Below are positions 1 to 9,912 of a stretch of 43,880 nt of DNA, piece by piece. Every line of letters starts with the position of its first letter. The stretch's first letter is position 1. The notes under the pieces were generated by a model, which was not told the DNA's origin, ran no database searches, and saw nothing but the letters and a program-made list of their open reading frames with translations. Both the position numbers and the translations under genes were made by a program. This DNA comes from Deltaproteobacteria bacterium (lineage in GTDB: Bacteria; Bdellovibrionota_C; UBA2361; OMII01), in NCBI GenBank assembly GCA_947488865.1, contig CANLCB010000007.1, forward strand, positions 1-43,880. The letters run 5' to 3'.

Positions 1-11
1 GCCGTCTCCGT

Positions 12-1328
12 ATGCGGCTATGCGCACTAGCTGCTTTCATGTTTTCCTGCACAACCCAATACAACGCCTATTCAGCGCCTCCGATCCTACCCGGAGCCAC
101 CGGATTCGGCATCGATACCGTCGCGGGCAGCGGTCGACATCTACCTAAAGCAAGGTCATCCATCTATATCATTACGAACCTACGCGACGAGGGTCCAAGA
201 AGCCTAAGGGACTGCGTTAATCAACGAGGCCCCCGCACGTGCCTCTTCGCCACTAGCGGACAGATATTCCTCTCGAAAGCCATCAGGATAAAAAACCCCT
301 TTATTACGATCGCCGGACAAACAGCCCCCAGGCCGGGAATTACTTTACGGGGCGCCGGATTGAGCGTAGAAACTCACGACGTCTTGATCCAGCACTTGGC
401 GATTCGCCCCGGAGATTCGCGTGGTGGACAGCCACCTGAGCAAAGGGATGGTGTATCCATCGGCGCCGCGCCACCGAGAACCGCTTTTAATGTCGTGTTG
501 GACCACCTCTCTTTGACTTGGGCAACCGATGAAAACGCGTCAACCGCGTATTCCACCACTCATGACATCACGATTTCGCACTCCCTAATCGCGGAAGGGC
601 TGCACCGATCGATTCACCCGAAAGGACCGCACAGCAAAGGGTTGATGATCGGGGATGGAAGCAAGCGCATCTCCATTCTCCGTAATGTGTTGGCGTTCAA
701 CGAAGAGCGAAACCCTTACTTAAAACCTGATACCTCAACTGAGTTCATTAACAATGTAGTATACGGGTGGGGCCCAAATGGCGGATGGTCGCTCTGTAAT
801 ATTTCCAACTACGACAATAGCTCGCTGCCGATTGAACTGACCTTCATCGGAAACACCTATAAACCTGGCCCCTCAAGCGCTCCTCTGTGGCCCCTTTACG
901 CCAAGAGCACTCCGCTTGGAAACCAGATTTTCGAGGCGGATACGATAGCCCCCGCACGACCCGAAAACGTCCCCACCGCTAAAACCGCATCGGTAATCTC
1001 CCCTCCGGTAGCGTCCCCTGGAACCATCTCCCTTCCGGCGACTCAAGCTTACCCTCTAGTCCTTGAGACCGTAGGGAGTCGCCCTGGCCAGCGAAGCAGA
1101 ATCGACTCCCGAATCATCGCGGATATTCAAAGAGGAACCGGGGAACTCAAAGACTGCCTAAGCGGGTGTAGGCGACCGGCAGGTTCCCCGCGAATCCCCC
1201 GCCAAGTCTGGAGAGTTCCAAAACTTCCTCCTAAACCGTTTGCGGATACCAATAAAGACGGCTACACAGACCTAGAGAATTGGCTTCACTCTCGCGCTAT
1301 GGCTGTGGAACGACTGCGCTCTCGATAG
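12..1328 (+). CDS. Secreted pectate-lyase-like (right-handed beta-helix, PL1-like) protein
   Basis: 438-aa ORF; N-terminal signal/lipobox-like MRLCALAAFMFSC; GFG..TVAGSGR, ITNLRDEGPRSLRDCV, ITIAGQTAPRPGITL and LDHLSLTWATDE are typical of pectate lyase-like proteins. The true start could lie upstream of the window edge. Confidence 0.75.
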   Translation: MRLCALAAFMFSCTTQYNAYSAPPILPGATGFGIDTVAGSGRHLPKARSSIYIITNLRDEGPRSLRDCVNQRGPRTCLFATSGQIFLSKAIRIKNPFITIAGQTAPRPGITLRGAGLSVETHDVLIQHLAIRPGDSRGGQPPEQRDGVSIGAAPPRTAFNVVLDHLSLTWATDENASTAYSTTHDITISHSLIAEGLHRSIHPKGPHSKGLMIGDGSKRISILRNVLAFNEERNPYLKPDTSTEFINNVVYGWGPNGGWSLCNISNYDNSSLPIELTFIGNTYKPGPSSAPLWPLYAKSTPLGNQIFEADTIAPARPENVPTAKTASVISPPVASPGTISLPATQAYPLVLETVGSRPGQRSRIDSRIIADIQRGTGELKDCLSGCRRPAGSPRIPRQVWRVPKLPPKPFADTNKDGYTDLENWLHSRAMAVERLRSR

Positions 1329-1355
1329 GCATTGCGGAGGGGCACAATCGGAGCC

Positions 1356-2315
1356 TTAAGCCTCGACATTCGCGCCATACCACGAATTGAATATGCGCAT
1401 TCCGTCCTCAAAAGAAGTCTCAGGCGCATAACCAAGCAACGAGCGTGCTTTCGAGATATCAGCGTTCGTTATCTCTACGTCTCCTGGCTGCGGTGGAAGC
1501 TGTTCAATGTGCAGAGCCTTGCCAGTAACTCGACTAATGATATCTAAAGCCTCATTGAGACTAACCGTCGCGGAATTCCCAAGATTGAAGATCTCGAATC
1601 CGAGTGCGCGGTCGATGGCGGCCACAAACCCCTTGGCGAAATCGCCCACAAAAGTGTAATCACGACGAGTCTCGCCGTTCCCGAACTTTTTAATTGGAAG
1701 CGATTTTCGAGCCGCCGTTAAGAAAAGCCATGGCGCCATATCAGGTCTGCCACGAGGACCATACACTGTAAACGGCCTCACCACGTTTACGTTCATCTTG
1801 TAAAGATGGTGATACGTGTGCGCCAGTACCTCCGTAGCCTTTTTAGTCGCGGCATAAGGAGAGATCGGCCTGTCTGTCGCCGAATCATCCTCTCGGAAGG
1901 GCACACGAGTTGAATTTCCATACACTGACGATGAAGAGGTTATCACGGTATTATCAACTGAGTGTTGTCGAGCAACTTCCAAGAGAGTCAGGGTGCCATT
2001 CACGTTGCTTTGGGAGTATACGTACGGATCCTCTATTGAGGGTCGAACCCCCGCCCGAGCGGCTAAATGCGCTACGTGAGTAATCTGATGATCACGGAAC
2101 GCGGTCTCCAAAAGCGCTCGATCCTCTAGTTCTCCCTCGACAAACCGAAACGTTCCGTACTTTCTAAGAAGAGCGATATTTCGGCGTTTATTCTCTACGG
2201 AGTAGTAGTCGTTAACGTTATCGTAGCCGACAACCACGTCGCCCCGCTCTAGCAACATCTCGGAAACATGAGAACCGATAAATCCCGCGGCTCCGGTAAC
2301 GAGAACTCTTTTCAT
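1356..2315 (-). CDS. NAD-dependent epimerase/dehydratase (extended SDR, UDP-glucuronate 4-epimerase-like)
   Basis: N-terminal VLVTGAAGFIGSHV Rossmann motif, SSSSVYG, YAATKKATE (YxxxK), NVVRPFTVYGPRGRPDMA. Confidence 0.9.
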   Translation of the reverse strand: MKRVLVTGAAGFIGSHVSEMLLERGDVVVGYDNVNDYYSVENKRRNIALLRKYGTFRFVEGELEDRALLETAFRDHQITHVAHLAARAGVRPSIEDPYVYSQSNVNGTLTLLEVARQHSVDNTVITSSSSVYGNSTRVPFREDDSATDRPISPYAATKKATEVLAHTYHHLYKMNVNVVRPFTVYGPRGRPDMAPWLFLTAARKSLPIKKFGNGETRRDYTFVGDFAKGFVAAIDRALGFEIFNLGNSATVSLNEALDIISRVTGKALHIEQLPPQPGDVEITNADISKARSLLGYAPETSFEDGMRIFNSWYGANVEA

Positions 2316-2482
2316 GAACGTGAACTCCTAAAAGTGGCCCGAAGTTGTATTTTGAATGCAAATCGAGCTGAATGCAATGTACCCTGAATAGCGTAAAAGG
2401 GAGATACCTATACCCGTTTTCACGGTCGATTAATGAGCTTAATCAGCGTCATTCCGGCAGAAGGGGTTCATGATGCTGCGTC

Positions 2483-3595
2483 ATGATAAAACGAGAACTC
2501 CGCCTCATTTCACGAAAAATCATCCATCTAGTTATCCTTACCAGCCTGTTAACGGGGTGCATCCGGTACACTCCCTCGCGGGAGGAGATTCAAGAGCGGG
2601 CGAGGAAGGACGGAGCCCCCGCAGCCCCTCTCGGCACCGAGCAGGAATTCCATGAATACGAGAAGCATCTCGAGCAACGGCTAAATGGCCTGCTATCGGA
2701 GCGCGCGTACTTGCTCGAAGTCAGTCAGTCCCTGACCGGCTACTCCCTAGGTCCGGGTGACCAGATCGAAGTCACCGTCTTCGGCTTCAACGACCTAACA
2801 ACTATCACCGAGGTTTCCCCGTCTGGAACTATCCATCTACCGCTCGTTGGCGAGACCTCCGTCGCCGGACGCGACCTTGGCATGGTCAGAACTCACCTCA
2901 GCGCCGCCTATAGCAAGTTCATACGAAACCCAAAGGTGGACGTAGCCATCAAAAACGCTCAGGCTAATCGAGTGTCAGTGATCGGCGAAGTCTCGAAGCC
3001 AGGAATGTACCCGCTCCGTCGAAATGGCCAGCTCATCACCGAACTCATCTCGGAGGCCGGTGGAAGAAGCCAGCTCGGCAGCAACCGTCTCATCCTCCTC
3101 CCGGCGCCGAAAATCGGCGCAGGAAAGCCTCATAACAAACCGTTACCGAGCTCAACAGGCGGCGTGGAGATAGAGATGGATGCCCTTTTCGGCAAGATAG
3201 ATACGCCTCCGGTGCTCATCCCACTCCTCGCCGGGGATACCGTAGTCGTACCAGAGGCTGGCAAATATGAAGTAGACGGAGAAGTCGAAAAACCAGGCTC
3301 ATACCCCCTCTCCTCACAAGCATCAGTCATGAGCGCTATCGCGTCAGCGGGGGGCTTCACATATTCATCGGACGTTAAAAAAGTGGAAGTCATTCGAGAG
3401 ATCGGCAATGGACGAAAGGCTCTCGCGACACTAGACCTTGAAGAGGTAGGCCTACGAGGCGGCAAAGATATTCGCCTCCGTTCAGGAGATCTCATTCGAG
3501 TTCCAAGCGAACCAGGGCTCTTCTTCGAACGTCAGGTCGTTGAGTCGCTAAACTCTCTCTTCAACGGGGTGAGTGTAAATAAGCCAGTCAACTAA
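2483..3595 (+). CDS. Polysaccharide export outer-membrane lipoprotein (Wza/OtnA-like, Poly_export + SLBB domains)
   Basis: Lipobox LTSLLTGC; GYSLGPGDQIEVTVFGFNDLT...VSPSGTIHLPLVGE; repeated SLBB-like GEVSKPGMYPL and GEVEKPGSYPL. Confidence 0.9.
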   Translation: MIKRELRLISRKIIHLVILTSLLTGCIRYTPSREEIQERARKDGAPAAPLGTEQEFHEYEKHLEQRLNGLLSERAYLLEVSQSLTGYSLGPGDQIEVTVFGFNDLTTITEVSPSGTIHLPLVGETSVAGRDLGMVRTHLSAAYSKFIRNPKVDVAIKNAQANRVSVIGEVSKPGMYPLRRNGQLITELISEAGGRSQLGSNRLILLPAPKIGAGKPHNKPLPSSTGGVEIEMDALFGKIDTPPVLIPLLAGDTVVVPEAGKYEVDGEVEKPGSYPLSSQASVMSAIASAGGFTYSSDVKKVEVIREIGNGRKALATLDLEEVGLRGGKDIRLRSGDLIRVPSEPGLFFERQVVESLNSLFNGVSVNKPVN

Positions 3596-3633
3596 AGAGA
3601 TTCAAGCTGTCGTGTACTTCAACCAGGATACTT

Positions 3634-6003
3634 ATGAAGCAGACTAACACTCTCCCTATTTCCCACCACAACCTTTCGATACCCAACGAGGGAGGATGGT
3701 CGTCAACTCCTCTTACAGCCTCACCGGTCCAACCAGAGGCTGCCCATCTCGGCGAGTATCTACAGATATTTAAGAAGCACGCCTCCCTTATCGCCGGATG
3801 CACCGCCATATCTGGAGCCGTCGCGCTGGTCTATTGCGCCATCACACCACCTTTATACACAGCCGAAACGATCCTCGAGCTGAAGGGATACGCTCCATTG
3901 CTTGCGAACAACGCCTCCGAAACTCTCTTTGGTAACGACACCAGAAAAATTGAATACCAGAAGACCACTGTGGCGAAGCTGAAACTCGCAGGGCTCGCGG
4001 ACTCCGTCCTCTCCAAAAACAATCTTGCCCAAGATCTAAGCGACTATTGGGATGGAAACAGATCTCCACTATCTCGATTTACCACAGGCATAGCCAGCGC
4101 GTTCTCCGGCCCTGCACAACCAGCCTCATTACGAAGCCCCGACCCCCTTTACTCAATTAAGCCAGACATCCTCAACCGATACCTTGGGATGGTGGAGGTA
4201 AATCCCGTTCATGAGACCAATCTTGTGGGCGTACGCGTCACGACAACAGATCCAGGACTCTCTCAGCGGCTCGCCAACGCCCATGCGACGGGATTCATCT
4301 CCCATCTGCAAAGAGAGCGCCAAGAGGCGATAGCGGCGAACGCTAGTCTCCTTCAGCGCCAAGCTCAGGACCTCAAAAGTCGGGTAACAGTCGCCGAGGG
4401 CGAACTCTCAAGCTATGCCGCTAAGAACAAATTGTACGGCGTCTCCGATGACGGCGCGAAGGTCGCTAACACACGACAAATCGACTCGTTGTCCGGCTTG
4501 CTAGCGGAAGCAACGGGACGACGCATAAGAACTGAGAGCCTGCTCAGCGAGATTAACTCGCGCAAGATCGACGAACTTTCAGTTACCGATGACGAGATCG
4601 TCCGCCAACTCAGATCAAGTCTACAAATAGCAGAGGCGGACTATGCCACTTTGGGCAGCCGTGTCACTGCAGCGTATCCAGGAATGGTTGAGCTAAAAAC
4701 CAAGATCGACACGCTTAAGAAAGCCATCCTTGATGAGCGAAAACGCTCGATACGGGTCCTTCAAACACAACTCTTCAACGAGCGCGATGCCGAGGCGAAA
4801 CTCAAGCAGCAGATTGAGGGTGAGAAAGCGCAGGCTCAAGACACCTCTCAGCGTTTGATTCAATACAACGTCCTGGCGAAGGAGGCGACCTCTCTCCGAG
4901 ACCTTTACCAGACCGTGTTGAAACAGGTCAAGGAGATAGAAGTAAGCGCCGCGAGCGGCGCTAGTCACGTATTTGTAACTGACTACGCCACTCTCCCGAC
5001 GTCGCCGAGCGCCCCGAAAAAAAATCTCATTGTAACGCTTTTCTCTCTTTTAGGGCTGGCGCTGGGACTCATCGTCGCCCTCATCATGGAGGCGTTTGAC
5101 AACACAATAAAATCAACTGACGATGTGCGAGTGTCTCTCGATCTGCCGCTACTTGGAGCTGTTCCCCGCTTTGGAGATCAGTCGGGCCTTGGTGTAGACG
5201 CCGTACCTCCTCGGCTGGAATACGTAGCGGAGGAAGCACCTTCAGCTTCTTCAGATTCGAGCAAACTCTCCGCGCTCCCCGATCTTGAGGTCGATTCGTT
5301 GTCGAGCAAGATAGTACCGGTAAACGCCCCTCAAGATGTGGTTTCGGAGGCCCTACGAACAATCAGAGCCGGAATACTTTTGTCATCAGCGGATCACCCA
5401 CCAAGAGTAATCATGGTTACAAGCGCCATGAAGGGAGAAGGCAAAACGACCGTTCTGTTTAATCTTGCCGCGACGCTTGCTCAAGCCTCTCACAAAACGC
5501 TCATGATTGATGGCGATCTTAGGGAACGAGGGCTTACCAAAATCTTCTGCAAGGATACGGGGCCGAGCGGGTTAGGACTCTCTAACTATCTCACCGGCCA
5601 GGCTCAACTTGACCAGGTGATTCGAACCACTCCCGTGCCAGGGTTGTACATCCTTCCGGCGGGGAGCAAAGCGCCAAATCCCGCAGAGCTGCTCAGCTCA
5701 ACCACCATGCAGGAGATGATAGGATCCCTTTCGGACGAATATGACTTCATTATCGTAGACTCTCCTCCTGTCCTCCCAGTTGCGGACGGATTAACGCTCT
5801 CACGCGTTGTAGATAGTGTGGTACTTGTCGTGCGAAGCCAGACTACGGATCGAGAGATGGCTCAAGAATCCCGACGCCGGCTCCTTAGAGTAAAGGCCAG
5901 GATTCTCGGTGTTGTGCTTAACGACCTCGACACTTCCTCAAATGACCGTGATAGCATGCTCTACCAAGGGTACGCGGACACGGAAGAGTCGGTGCTTACA
6001 TAG
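3634..6003 (+). CDS. Polysaccharide chain-length determinant / BY-kinase (Wzc/GumC-like)
   Basis: Wzz-like N-terminus with coiled coil, then a CpsD-type kinase domain: VIMVTSAMKGEGKTTVLFNLA (Walker A), TLMIDGDLRERG (A'), YDFIIVDSPPVLPVAD (B). Confidence 0.93.
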   Translation: MKQTNTLPISHHNLSIPNEGGWSSTPLTASPVQPEAAHLGEYLQIFKKHASLIAGCTAISGAVALVYCAITPPLYTAETILELKGYAPLLANNASETLFGNDTRKIEYQKTTVAKLKLAGLADSVLSKNNLAQDLSDYWDGNRSPLSRFTTGIASAFSGPAQPASLRSPDPLYSIKPDILNRYLGMVEVNPVHETNLVGVRVTTTDPGLSQRLANAHATGFISHLQRERQEAIAANASLLQRQAQDLKSRVTVAEGELSSYAAKNKLYGVSDDGAKVANTRQIDSLSGLLAEATGRRIRTESLLSEINSRKIDELSVTDDEIVRQLRSSLQIAEADYATLGSRVTAAYPGMVELKTKIDTLKKAILDERKRSIRVLQTQLFNERDAEAKLKQQIEGEKAQAQDTSQRLIQYNVLAKEATSLRDLYQTVLKQVKEIEVSAASGASHVFVTDYATLPTSPSAPKKNLIVTLFSLLGLALGLIVALIMEAFDNTIKSTDDVRVSLDLPLLGAVPRFGDQSGLGVDAVPPRLEYVAEEAPSASSDSSKLSALPDLEVDSLSSKIVPVNAPQDVVSEALRTIRAGILLSSADHPPRVIMVTSAMKGEGKTTVLFNLAATLAQASHKTLMIDGDLRERGLTKIFCKDTGPSGLGLSNYLTGQAQLDQVIRTTPVPGLYILPAGSKAPNPAELLSSTTMQEMIGSLSDEYDFIIVDSPPVLPVADGLTLSRVVDSVVLVVRSQTTDREMAQESRRRLLRVKARILGVVLNDLDTSSNDRDSMLYQGYADTEESVLT

Positions 6004-6032
6004 AGCTCTCCTCGCTATTAGCGTCACTAATT

Positions 6033-6117
6033 CCCGTGCACCTGCGCGTGAAGGTACAATTGAACGAAGCAGCCACAAATATGAGACTCTACCAAGAGGG
6101 CCGTTCACGTTCACGGC
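6033..6117 (-). repeat. Dispersed intergenic repeat, copy 1
   Basis: Minus strand: GCCGTGAACGTGAACGGCCCTCTTGGTAGAGTCTCATATTTGTGGCTGCTTCGTTCAATTGTACCTTCACGCGCAGGTGCACGGG; aligns by eye to 27230..27324. Confidence 0.55.
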
Positions 6118-6213
6118 ATACTCTTCCCGAGGTGCCCGTGCCCCCGCTCTTACCTACAGGCGGCCGGGCACGAGCCGAGGGAACAAAGGAAGACCAGAGC
6201 ACCTCGTACTCTT

Positions 6214-6882
6214 TTACCGAGCTCCCGACCCCGAAAGCACAACGCCAACGGTCTTCAACACAATCCACGCGTCGAGTGCCAAGCTTTGACGCTTAATATA
6301 GACCAAGTCAAACGCGAGCTTTTGTCGGTATCCATCAGAGAATCGAGGATAGCCCTGAATCACCTGCGCGAGCCCTGTCAACCCAGCTCGAACCCTAAGC
6401 CGACGGCTGAATCCAGGAATCCTCTCCTCAAACTCGCGGGCGAGCTCAGGACGCTCTGGCCTCGGACCAATGAGGCTCATGTCTCCTTTGAGAACATTGA
6501 GCAGCTGCGGGAGCTCATCAATTCGAGTTTTTCTGAGAAAGCGACCAATCGGAGTTACTCGCGGGTCATTTTCCTGGGCGAGCGTGGCACCCCGGCCATT
6601 TTCGGCGTCCGGTCGCATTGTTCGAAACTTATAAAGCTGAAACTCTTTTCCGCCTTCAGTGAGACGGCGCTGAGAGAATAGAATGGACCCCGGGGAGGAG
6701 CATCGAATCGCGACGGCTGCGAACACCATCAGCGGCGACGCCGCAACACATACACCGAAAGCTCCTACGATATCGAGCGCTCTCTTAACTGCGTGATATA
6801 CAGGAATCTCACCCTCCATGTCTCGCTCACGATGCGTTAGATCGATCGAATCAGTAGAAGTACCCAGTTCAAATTTGTTCAT
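6214..6882 (-). CDS. Undecaprenyl-phosphate sugar phosphotransferase (bacterial sugar transferase family)
   Basis: [82 protein letters not shown]. Confidence 0.95.
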   Translation of the reverse strand: MNKFELGTSTDSIDLTHRERDMEGEIPVYHAVKRALDIVGAFGVCVAASPLMVFAAVAIRCSSPGSILFSQRRLTEGGKEFQLYKFRTMRPDAENGRGATLAQENDPRVTPIGRFLRKTRIDELPQLLNVLKGDMSLIGPRPERPELAREFEERIPGFSRRLRVRAGLTGLAQVIQGYPRFSDGYRQKLAFDLVYIKRQSLALDAWIVLKTVGVVLSGSGAR

Positions 6883-7030
6883 TATCCCTCCATGTACATA
6901 GGCCTCACGATCTCGAGAGCGCGGTCATCATCCAACTCAGTGTAAAACGATTAATTGGTGGCGTTGATCACACACACTTGAGCGTCGCGAATGGTAGTCT
7001 TCGTATACGAGATTGCGGAGAGAAAATCCT

Positions 7031-8233
7031 ATGCGAGTTATCATCCTTTATAATACGTCGTGGTATGTGTATCTGCTTCGACGAAATCTTATTCGCGCGT
7101 TACAGCATGCGGGCTGCGACGTGACTGTTGTGGCTCCGCCTGATGGATATACGGATCGGGTAAAACAATTGGGGGTAGCGTTCGCGCCGATCTCACTTTC
7201 GCCCTCAAGCGCGCATCCTATTAATGAGCTCTCTACTGTTGTTGAGCTCCATAAAGTACTCTCAAGACTCAAACCCGACGCGGTTCTGTCGTTTACTATC
7301 AAATGCAATCTTTACGCGGGGCTGTGCCAGCGATTGCAGTCATATCGCCTTATCGCGAATGTCTCTGGCCTTGGAGAAACGTTTACACAACCCGGGATTT
7401 TACGAATAGTTGTGAAGTCCCTGTATAGGATGAGCCTGGGGAAGTCGCACCGAATCTTCTTTCAGAACTCCGAAGATAGAGAGCTCTGCGTGACAAGCAA
7501 GCTTGTGCCCCCCCGGAACTCCGAAGTAATTCCCGGCTCTGGAGTTGATACCATTTATTTCACGCCTGTGACCAAGCGTGCCTCACCGTCGAGAACCTTT
7601 CTCATGTTTGGAAGACTTCTTCCCCAGAAAGGTTTTCAACACTTCCTTGAGGCCGCCCGGATTCTTCGCGCTGAACTCGGCGACATCGTTCATTTCTGGA
7701 TCTTAGGAACTCCAGATGTCGAGCGCGCGGAGTCTCTCAAGCTGCTTTCATCTATTCGTGAAGCTCATAGAAATGGAACTGTTCGGTATCTTGAATCAAG
7801 TGATAATGTGCTTCCGATTATCCACGACAGCGATGTGGTAGTTCTTCCATCCACGTACAACGAGGGAGTCCCACGGTCTCTTCTAGAGTCACTCGCGTGC
7901 GGCAAACCGATTGTTACAACCGACTGGAAGGGATGTCGTGAGACGGTTCAGCACGGGAAAAATGGATACCTCGTGCGCCCTAACGACCTCGACTCTCTTG
8001 TACGGGCGCTACGTTCACTGGCCACCTGCCCCCCGGAACAGCTAGCGAAATTCGGCGCGGCGAGCCGGCTCCTTGCGGAACAACGATTTGACGAGCGGAA
8101 TGTCTTGGACGCCTACTTAAGAGCGTTAGATCTCTTGGATGTCTCGAAGGATCAACTATCCGACCAAACAACGCATCCAGCTTTTATACCACCTCTCGAT
8201 GCGACCTCCGCTAATCAAGCGGTGGGCACATAA
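7031..8233 (+). CDS. Glycosyltransferase family 4
   Basis: ORF 7013..8233 with likely start at MRVIILYNTSWYVYL; FGRLLPQKGFQHFLEAARIL, VLPSTYNEGVPRSLLESLACGKPIVTTDWKGCRETV. Confidence 0.88.
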   Translation: MRVIILYNTSWYVYLLRRNLIRALQHAGCDVTVVAPPDGYTDRVKQLGVAFAPISLSPSSAHPINELSTVVELHKVLSRLKPDAVLSFTIKCNLYAGLCQRLQSYRLIANVSGLGETFTQPGILRIVVKSLYRMSLGKSHRIFFQNSEDRELCVTSKLVPPRNSEVIPGSGVDTIYFTPVTKRASPSRTFLMFGRLLPQKGFQHFLEAARILRAELGDIVHFWILGTPDVERAESLKLLSSIREAHRNGTVRYLESSDNVLPIIHDSDVVVLPSTYNEGVPRSLLESLACGKPIVTTDWKGCRETVQHGKNGYLVRPNDLDSLVRALRSLATCPPEQLAKFGAASRLLAEQRFDERNVLDAYLRALDLLDVSKDQLSDQTTHPAFIPPLDATSANQAVGT

Positions 8234-8260
8234 TCAACGCTTCAGGACAAGCAGGCGAGT

Positions 8261-9760
8261 TTATGCGGCATAGGGCATCGCCTTGGCCTTACGCTCGGCC
8301 TGACCTTTAACGAAAGAAAAGGCGACTGAGCGAGAGAGTATGCTCCAGCCAAACAGTACCGAGGCCCCAACCGCTAAAAATGTCACCGCGGCAATCATCG
8401 CTAGCGTAATCAAGGGATGGCCTCCAATCGTTCGCGCATGGGGTAGAGCGATATGCACTGCCATCCCCACAAAAACGGTTACCCAAGCTCCAGGCATATG
8501 CGCTCGTACCACCGCGTGAAGCGGTAGGTTGATGAGGCGAGCCGCTAGCTGAGTCATAAGAACGTAATTGACGACAACCCCACCAACAACGGCCCATGCC
8601 ACCCCCAAGACACCATAAAGGGAAGCCCCTGCCCAAGAGCCAATCAAGACAATCAAGGTGTACCACATCTGACGCGTCGTATAGCCGACCATCTCTCCCT
8701 GAGACCGAACAACAGTATCACCGCATTTGTACGTAGTTCGACAGAACACGCCTAAGGACAGCACCGAGAGTACAGGACTGATAACCAGCCATTTGTCACC
8801 GAACAACACGAGAATGATCTCATCACTGAGAAGATACATAACAACCGTCGCGGGGAGGGCGACAAGTGTGGCCACCTCTAAAGTCACGCTAAAAGCTCGC
8901 CGCATAGACACGGCGTCAGTCTGCTTCTGAGCGAGCGCGGGGAATAGTACTCGCTCGAATATCTGGCCCACTATCATCGCAGGAATCGTCATTACCTGAT
9001 ACGCGCGGGAGTACATGCCAAGCGTATCGGTTCCCAACAACCGGCCGACTACAAAATTATCTCCCTGCAGGGAGATGAAGTTGAGGATCCGTCCGGCGCT
9101 AAATCCTATCCCCTTTCCAAGTAAACCCCGAGCGCTTTCCCGTGACCAAGTGCCCCCTCGAGGAAGGGACACCGCAGCCCTTACTAAAAACACCCGAACA
9201 ATCTTCATTACAATGTGCGAAGCGACTAGCGCCCACACCCCCGCGCCTAGCATCGCGCCCCCGATCCCGACACAACCCGCTCCTATAACATACGCCGAGG
9301 TCTCAGCTCTCACGATCTCTCGAAATCGTAGCTGGCGTTGAAGCATTCCATCAGGAACAACCCCGTACGCGTCGATCAGAAAGCCAAACGCGAGCGCGGA
9401 CAAAACACCCTCGACTCCCGGCTCGCGAAAAAAAATCGCCACAAGAGGAGCGGCACCGCACAAAGCAAGAGTAATCAGAATACCCGAAAGTACAGAGAGC
9501 CGGACGGCCGTTACAACATCGTCGTCGTTAATACGCTCCTTCTGAATAAATGCGGGCGCAATCCCCACCTGTCCGACTCGCTCGGCGCAGCTTGTACAGA
9601 TAAAGGCAATCGCGATTAACCCGAAATCGTGGGGTGCCACCATGCGCGTAAGGACCGCCAGCACTCCAAGCCGAAGCCCGGTTTGCAAAACCATCCCTGC
9701 ACCGATCCAACGCATTCCGCGGATAACTGACGATCCAAAACCACCTTCGGAGATTTTCAT
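8261..9760 (-). CDS. Polysaccharide flippase (Wzx/WzxC-like, MOP superfamily)
   Basis: 499-aa polytopic protein; LAVLTRMVAPHDFGLIAIAF, GIAPAFIQ, NFVVGRLLGTDTLGMYSRAYQVM. Confidence 0.9.
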   Translation of the reverse strand: MKISEGGFGSSVIRGMRWIGAGMVLQTGLRLGVLAVLTRMVAPHDFGLIAIAFICTSCAERVGQVGIAPAFIQKERINDDDVVTAVRLSVLSGILITLALCGAAPLVAIFFREPGVEGVLSALAFGFLIDAYGVVPDGMLQRQLRFREIVRAETSAYVIGAGCVGIGGAMLGAGVWALVASHIVMKIVRVFLVRAAVSLPRGGTWSRESARGLLGKGIGFSAGRILNFISLQGDNFVVGRLLGTDTLGMYSRAYQVMTIPAMIVGQIFERVLFPALAQKQTDAVSMRRAFSVTLEVATLVALPATVVMYLLSDEIILVLFGDKWLVISPVLSVLSLGVFCRTTYKCGDTVVRSQGEMVGYTTRQMWYTLIVLIGSWAGASLYGVLGVAWAVVGGVVVNYVLMTQLAARLINLPLHAVVRAHMPGAWVTVFVGMAVHIALPHARTIGGHPLITLAMIAAVTFLAVGASVLFGWSILSRSVAFSFVKGQAERKAKAMPYAA

Positions 9761-9912
9761 GCCGACTTTCTACACCAGCATGGGATCTATTTTGTATCGA
9801 GGGTGCCATGCCCGGCGATTGTCTTGCTGTCTCCCTGCGATAAGTCATGCTCGACGCCGCTTGGCTTCATCTTTCCTTGAAATCCCTCCCTCCCTGCTCG
9901 TACCGTACAGCT

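Noticed and set aside
2312-2328. ATGAACGTGAACTCC as a fourth copy of the dispersed repeat
   Set aside because: Only the short GAACGTGAAC core matches, it overlaps the epimerase start codon, and the downstream repeat blocks are absent.
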